64,000 bases of DNA, from the NCBI GenBank assembly GCA_030522415.1, contig CM060131.1, forward strand, positions 9,195,203 through 9,259,202, given 5' to 3'. The translations under genes were made by a program, and so were the position numbers. The notes beneath the pieces are model-generated. The model had not been told where the DNA came from. It searched no databases and saw nothing but the letters and a program-made list of their open reading frames with translations. The DNA is from Channallabes apus (Eukaryota > Chordata > Actinopteri > Siluriformes > Clariidae). This document shows, piece by piece, positions 57,766 to 64,000 of the stretch (position 1 is the stretch's first letter; every line of letters begins with the position of its first letter).

Positions 57766-58148
57766 TGAACATACCTGCGTACACACCTACAGTAACAGCA
57801 TGTGTACAGCATGCTGTTATACTTCTGGTCAATTACAAATACTAAAAAAGTAGAATTTGTGGTTAATACAAATATACTTTATTGTATCATACAGTACATA
57901 AAACCTTCTATACTACAGTATTGCAAATGCATTACCAGTACCCTAAAGGTGTTTAGGATAATTTACAAATGCTAAATGCATTTTTTTTTTTTTTGAAAAG
58001 CATTACATCAGGAATTATGAGGCAGATTTTTATTCATGAGTTCAACAGATTTAATTTGAACAAGGTTCTAAAAAAGCACTACTATAGTTTATTTGTGTTC
58101 AACAAAACGTGTTCACAAACACACAAACAAAAATTTAAACTGTTGTCT

Positions 58149-58272
58149 GAACACAGACAGATATTAGTATTAGAATATACAGGTACAGTATTAGTTTAAA
58201 CCTGGTGTGTGAACACAGACAGACATTATTATTAGAATATACAGGTACAGTATTAGTTTAAACCTGGTGTGT
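58149..58272. repeat. 62-bp tandem duplication
   Basis: Two near-identical units beginning gaacacagacag and ending ctggtgtgt. Confidence 0.93.
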
Positions 58273-58817
58273 TGATTCTAGCTGTTACACAGAGACTGAA
58301 AATAGGCCGAGAGCTACGGAGCCATTATACCACAAGCAAAGGTCATAAGATTTTGTAATAACGCATTAGACAATAAATTCTATAGCTTAATGTATGTACT
58401 TCATTACAAATTACTGACCAAAAACCATAAAATTTACCTTATGCCGATGAAAATAAAATAATAACGATCATAATAATGCATGCGGTGATGCAGCTTCCAG
58501 CTGTTAATTCAAACTAGAAACAGTCCGAATCTGCCCGCCTCCAGTCTCTGATTGGCTGATGTGGCGCCGATTCTAGTCTCTGGTTGGCTGGTATAGCTGC
58601 AGAGTTGTAACACTGCTGCAGTTTGTGCAAGTGTAGCTTTACTGTATGACAATGAGCGGACAGAAGAGTGAGAGAGTGCAAACATAAATAATTATCTTGA
58701 ATGGGCAAAAGTGATTTTCAGCGCACAAAAACGAGTTTGAGATCGTGCATGGGAGAGAGACATTCAGCATGCAGAAATGAGTCTAAAAGCGCGCACACGA
58801 GAGAGTAGTAGATAAAA

Positions 58818-58932
58818 TGGGAGGGTTTCGTCAGGAAGGGCATCCGGCGTAAAAACTGTGCCTAGTTGTAGTGCGGACTGGATAGTGTGCTGTGGCGACC
58901 CCTTGTCGGGAGCAGCCGAAAGACCAACAACA
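58818..58932 (+). repeat. fish retroposon 3' end
   Basis: The strings gtcaggaagggcatccggcg and tgtggcgaccccttgtcggg, then agcagccgaaag, form a 3' end common in fish genomes, probably from a LINE. Confidence 0.65.
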
Positions 58933-59424
58933 ACATTTGCAATGTACTATCGAGGATTTCAATATATTTGTAATACACTAAAGTGTATTTTTTTTTCACT
59001 TGGGATGACAGATGACATATCCCGTAGTCGTGGCAAATATGTTTATCATGTTTCAAAAAGATCAAATTATTTGGCCTGAATCAAGCAAAGTAAGCAACTA
59101 TATTTGCTGAAACTATGAAAATTGAGTTATAACTGTCTAATGCATTATTAAACCCTAGAAGGTAAAAAATAATCTTCAAGAAAAAAAAATGTGCTCAAAA
59201 ATTTGTTTAAATGATTGCAATCACTTAACTTTTTGATAAAATCAAAATAAAAAAGGGGAAATCTCATGTAAGTTTAATAGTGAAGACCTTATGGATTGGG
59301 AATAAACAGCTGTGTAGCCTTAAAATAAATAAATACAAATAAAACAAATTACCCTGCACTTTACCTTAAAAAAAAAGAAAAATAAATCCAGACAGATAAA
59401 TGTTCCCGCTTGTGCACGCAGGCA

Positions 59425-59440
59425 CTGTGTGTGTGTGTGT

Positions 59441-59475
<35 letters not shown>
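59425..59475. repeat. (GT)n-(GA)n microsatellite
   Basis: A short GT run passes into a GA run. Confidence 0.93.
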
Positions 59476-59476
<1 letters not shown>

Positions 59477-59599
59477 CTAAAGTAAGCTCCCCTCTCCCCC
59501 TTCTCATCTTACACATTTACCCTTTCTCCACTCTTTTCACGCACACAGCGGAAACACTGTTTTATCTGGAAAATAAACAAGACATCACTCTAATGAAAT

Positions 59600-60208
59600 T
59601 CTAACACACTAACGGAATCACTGCTGTAAAGTAAAAATAAAACAAATGAACCTGCTTTGAATTTGAAAAGAATCGCGACAGAGCAGTGTTTCTGTGTAGA
59701 GCAGAGAGAAAGAGTGTGTGTGTATGTGTGTGTGTGTCTTTGTGTCTGTGAACGCGAAAGTAGGAGGGGTCTGTGAGCAGGCTGAACCTTGAGCAGAGAG
59801 AGAAAATGGATTTTTAACCTCTCTAATGAGACTTGCTTTTACTTTACATGCATGCTGTACAGGTACATACACATACATACACAATATAAAACATGTTTTA
59901 CGAACACACAAGTGGTCACAGTGTTATAGTAAACAGTACACGTATGCACAGATGTTGATTATACCAGTAAGAGACGCACACTAAGACCCAGCAGGGGAGA
60001 CGATTACCCATAATTCCGCAGCGCAAGAGAGAGAAAAACATTGGCTTAGTTGTGATCCTGTGACACTCAGCATCAAAACAAGATACAGTACTCTGTACTC
60101 GTAAACCAAGACTTGTTCATTTTCCAAGTCAAAATTTATTAAAAATCTTTGCTCGTCTTGCTTAACACTCGCAAACCGTGTTACTCGCAATCTGAGATTT
60201 CACTGTAT
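59600..60208 (-). repeat. mariner-type element fragment
   Basis: The right end reads gcaatctgagatttcactgta (60188-60208) next to actcgcaaaccgtgttactc. Internal strings gacgattacccataattccg and gcaagagagagaaaaacatt match the copies at 25.3 and 41.4 kb. Confidence 0.6.
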
Positions 60209-61045
60209 GCTGATATTAAAATGCAATACTCCTGTACAAAATGCATATGTACAGTATCAGTCATCCCTTATTTTCTCTTTCCATTTTCTCTTACTTGTAG
60301 TTGGTGTTTCATTTCTTTTCTTTGTTCACTTCCTGCCTCTTACTCAGCCTTCAGGCAACTTTTCTGTTGTAAGCATTTAATAAGAAGACAAAACAGGCTT
60401 CTTATGGCACATATGCTAAAGTGATAGGACTTGAGGATATGCTCTATTTTGCTCTGTAATAGCTGGTGAATAGTGACGCTTAAATGCAAGAATACTGACC
60501 AGATGCTTATGCTAGTAATGGATGGTGTTCATCTACCCCACTGGAATAAAAAACACTGACCTTATGAAAAAACAATAACAAATAACAATGAATATCGTCT
60601 TGTAATTAGAGCACCAAATTAAGCTTCTTCTCATCACTGTACATTTTTTTTGCACCTACTGTAGCAACTTGGATGTAGACCTTTGTAGGTTTGATGTCCT
60701 ATTCCATAAAGTCCCCTTAAACCCAGGTATGTTGTACTAACCAATGAATGAGTGGTGTGTGAGACAGAAAGAACATTAATAGATTTATAGACTAATTTAT
60801 ACATACAAATTCCAACTCTGTCTGAATGCTAAGATACTGTCAATACTTAACTGTAATAAAAAATAATTAACTTTTTTTTCCTGTCAGGGTTGGAGAATGA
60901 TCATTATTTCCCTGGACTGGAATTTTGAAGCTTCAAATTATTCCACAAATCTGCAAATGTGTATCTGCAAGTGTAAATGTGTATCTGCAAGTGTAAATCT
61001 TCTTCTCTCTAAGGTAAATATCATGGTGACCCTTTTCAGATTTCA

Positions 61046-61057
61046 TACATACATACA

Positions 61058-61086
<29 letters not shown>
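61046..61086. repeat. (CATA)n microsatellite
   Basis: About ten units, followed by AAGT-rich sequence to 61180. Confidence 0.95.
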
Positions 61087-61088
<2 letters not shown>

Positions 61089-61396
61089 GTACATTCACAT
61101 GTAAGTAAGTCAGACAGCAAACTAGCAAGTAAGGAAGTAAGTAAGTAAGTATTTATTAAGTAGGAAAGTAAGTAAGTACAAGCTAACAAAGTAGGAAATT
61201 GCATTGAAAGCATGATTGAATAGAAAAAAATCACAGTGGTAAATAGCTATCATTAGGGTTTAATTGTTGATAGAAAACCTTAAGCCCTATTCGCGCAGGA
61301 TTGGTATTACCTCGTGACCTCTAGTCATTTGTAATAATTGTGGAGGTTGTCTGTGATCTTAATCCCGTGCGACTCGGCCATGTCTGTAGCCTAATG

Positions 61397-61675
61397 TAGG
61401 GCAGTGGTGGCTCAATCGGTTGAGGCTGTGGGTTACTGGGTTACTGATCGGAAGGTCGGGGGTTCGAACCCCAGCATCGGCAAGTTGCCACTGTTGAGCC
61501 CTTGAGCAAGGCCCTTAACCCTATCTGCTCCAGGGGCGCTGTAAGCTGGCTGACCCTGCGCTCTGACCCCAGTTTCCTAATTGGGATATGCGAAGAAGAA
61601 ATTTCGCTGTGCTGTAAAAAAAGTACATGTGACAATAATTGAATATTCTTCTTCTTCTTCTTCTTCTTCTTCTAA
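61397..61675 (+). repeat. tRNA-derived SINE with (TTC)n tail
   Basis: A box gtggctcaatcggttgagg and B box gggttcgaacccc are well conserved. The body contains cttgagcaaggcccttaacc and tccaggggcgctgtaagctg, and the tail ends gtacatgtgacaataatt then (TTC)n at 61649-61675. This is a complete, fairly young fish SINE. It is not a functional tRNA gene: no acceptor-stem pairing follows the B box. Confidence 0.88.
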
Positions 61676-61679
61676 TATG

Positions 61680-63230
61680 TAAAGTAAAAATTCCTCCGCA
61701 AATTACCTATCATGCAGTTTTTCGCCGAAAACCAAGGTCCTGTGAAAATATTAGTCTTTTGCGATTTTGAGAGGTTGTACTGTTTTTTCAATGTTTTTGT
61801 TTCCTGTGCGAATTTTTATCTGTCTTGCTGGAGGCTGTGTTGAAGTGCTTTGAAAGAGGGTAATTTCTAAATCACATGAGGTCACCAGATAATACTAATC
61901 CCATTCAACAAGGACTTTAGACTTTTTTAAAGTTCTTAAAAGCTTATAAAAGCCACAACCTGGTAGCTCTTCACTGAGTGAACTGATGCTGTAATGATGC
62001 CAACGCAGCATCAGTATAACGACACTTCCCCAGGAATACAGAATTAAAAGTGGCAAAACGGGAAGACAGAGATGTCATTACCAAATTACTGTAGTTCTTA
62101 GATTTGAAAAAAGGCAATTTAAGCCTGGGGCAGTCGACAATATATTTCCTTTCATAGCCCTATTAGCTTGTGTGAAAGGGCAAAACAGTGAGCATTGAGT
62201 AAATGTTTTTTTTTTTTTTTTTTTACTTGACTGAGCCTCTTATATAAAATAAGAAAAGATTTAAAACCTAACTTTGTTAGGGTTTTATCCTAGTTTAGTT
62301 TATTGTCTAATTAGGTTGATGTGTTTACCTACTGTATGTATGAAACATATACTGTAAGGTCTTGTGCATGTACTGTACAGTACAGTATATACTGTATAAA
62401 CTGAGTGAATACAACTGATTTATCATGCAACAAAGCAAAAGGCAAAAAAGAAAGAAGAACCAACAGTACTGATAATATGAATTATTGGCTAGATTTGCGC
62501 TTGTACAATATGAATCATGCAGGATGTTGTGGTGCTTTATATAACTTATGTTAGATTTAATGAATGCTATTTGTATTTTTTGTAAAATCTTTCATTGTTG
62601 CTACAGTATTGTTGTTCTTTTGGCTGCTCCATTAGGGACTAGACCACAGTCTATCATCTGAGCCACATATTTGATTCTGGCACAGGTTTTTATACTGGAT
62701 GTCCCAACTCTCCCGTTTCATCCACAACGCTCTGCAACCCTGAGAGTTGGGCTTTGCCTCGGAAGCAAACTCAGAATCTATATTTAACATCTATAGAATC
62801 TATATTCAACAGTTTGACAGCATAATTTGCTAAATGCTTTTTTTTTTTTGGACAAATAATTCTGGCAAATAATTTTTCTCTTGCCCGTAATGTTGTCTAT
62901 ACCAAAACTTTTAATTTGAAAAACACTTCATATCCTTATTTCAAAAGCTTTAAGCTTCCATGTTTTACCCAGACCAAAACATGGAATGGGCTCATAACAT
63001 AGCAAAATACAAAACTAGGCACATTGTTCACTTCTTTCTATCATGTGATCAGTTTTGTAAAACTGCTAGCTGAGAAAATAGTGACAGCTATTAGTGCACT
63101 AAATGTGTTAAATAGATTTTTGGAGAATGGTAAAGTCAAGAAAAAGGATGTTTACACTCTGCTACTGCCATTGCAGTTACCTCAGCTTTCAGGAACTACA
63201 GTACTTGTACTGTATGTACTGTATCATGTA
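61680..63230. other. intergenic, no gene seen
   Basis: AT-rich; a T-run lies at 62207-62224. The strings ctattcgcgcaggattggta (61288) and tcctgtgcgaat (61802) may be the two ends of an old element split by the SINE. Confidence 0.4.
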
Positions 63231-63264
63231 ATCAGTGAGAAACTGGTACAACTATTTGTATTGC

Positions 63265-63960
63265 CATCTTCATACAGTAAGTCATCTGATGACTCTGTGG
63301 TTGTTGGATATATTCAATGAGGTGACACCTCAGAGTACCTGTCAGTGGTGGAGAATTTTATTATCTGGTGTGAATCTAATCATCTTCAATATCAAGAAAA
63401 CAACTGAACTAGTAGTGGACTTAAAAAAAATAATCAAAGACCCTTATCATTGCTCTCTCTGTCCAATGTGAGAGGTTGTATTCGGAGTACAAATGCCTGG
63501 GAGTCCAATTAGACAATAAACCAGATTGAGCAATAAACACAAAACTACTTCAAAAGAAAGACCAGAGCCGGCTGTAACCATGCGGATGTTCTATGACTCC
63601 ATGGTGGCTAATGTAAAGGTTTATGAGGTGGTCTGTGGGGGCTGTAGCATGAAGGTGGTGGACAAAAAAATAGATAATACTAGATAATAAATAGATAAGA
63701 CAAAAAAGGAGAATACTGTCTAAACTCCCTCAATCCTGCACAATCCTTCTCACAAACTACACAGTGTGCTGGCCAATCAAAGGAGTACATTCAGCCAGAG
63801 ACTCATCACAGCCAAGTGCTCTACTGAGCACCACATGAGATCCTCTCTTTTAGTGGCCATTAAAGTGTACAGCACTCTTCTCGGTAAAAACTGAAACTAT
63901 AACAGAAAGTGTAAAAAACTTGTAAAAACACTATTATTAAATTATTTAAATCAATTTATT
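63265..63960 (+). mobile_element. degenerate L2/Rex-type LINE fragment
   Basis: Shifted frames give SSDDSVVVGYIQ, EYLSVVENFIIWCESNHLQ, ELVVDLKK, YKCLGVQLDNKPD, TMRMFYDSMVANVKVYEVVC-like and KCSTEHHMRSSLLVAIKV. These match in order the palm/thumb and C-terminal region of reverse transcriptase of common fish L2-type LINEs. Many shifts and stops; it is a dead fragment that may run past the window edge. Confidence 0.8.
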
Positions 63961-64000
63961 ACCAATATGCAAGGGCAATACTCACTGTCAAACTACAGTT

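Noticed and set aside
61397..61500. Possible tRNA gene
   Set aside because: A and B boxes are present, but the sequence continues into a SINE body and tail, and no cloverleaf closes.

Overview
The window is vertebrate nuclear DNA, almost certainly from a ray-finned (teleost) fish. It is AT-rich and intron-dominated. It is full of microsatellites and carries many repeat families I recognise from fish genomes: Tc1-like transposons with long inverted repeats, hAT and piggyBac elements, tRNA-derived SINEs, and L2-type and L1-type LINEs. I cannot name the species.

The one host gene I can support lies on the minus strand from about 45.9 kb down to 1.5 kb and continues off the left edge. It is cngb1, the beta-1 subunit of the rod/olfactory cyclic-nucleotide-gated channel. 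I resolve 26 small exons (15 to 373 nt, together about 2.17 kb). They start at an ATG exon encoding MMFSWVVKVVPQP and end at the exon carrying the conserved segment before the membrane part ([20 protein letters not shown]). These exons encode the cytoplasmic glutamic-acid-rich protein (GARP) region, with its W-(x)n-PQP repeats. Most neighbouring exons join in matching phase. Three joins do not, which implies exons I could not place near 30-40 kb, 26.5-29.7 kb and 10.1-11.1 kb. The transmembrane, pore and cNMP-binding exons lie outside the window. A small exon at 18.34 kb, spliced after the exon at 20.18 kb, would end the protein with eight new residues. That is the architecture of the soluble splice form GARP2, and it is the most interesting gene-level prediction here.

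Layout, left to right. 0-1.5 kb: dispersed fish repeat. 1.5-4.8 kb: exons of the 3' part of the GARP region. 7.1-8.7 kb: nearly intact Tc1-like element. 10-13.8 kb: Glu-rich and coiled-coil exons, with a second, deleted Tc1. 15-20 kb: intron with a piggyBac-like end, old repeats and the GARP2-like exon. 20.9-23.0 kb: two Tc1 relics. 23.3-26.5 kb: dense exon cluster with GARP repeats. 28.2-29.7 kb: hAT element ending 18 bp from a splice donor. 30.8-31.6 kb: non-autonomous hAT. 31.9-37.6 kb: full-length L1-type retrotransposon with both ORFs open and a 16-bp target-site duplication, antisense to cngb1. 40-46 kb: the first exons, with large microsatellites, a 475-bp inverted repeat and a nested MITE in a Tc1 relic.

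From 46 to 64 kb I see no coding gene. That stretch holds a piggyBac element inserted in a SINE (50.4-52.4 kb), Tc1 relics (54.2-55.4 kb), a repeat-poor block at 56-57 kb that looks like conserved regulatory DNA, a SINE (61.4 kb) and an L2-like LINE fragment at the right edge.
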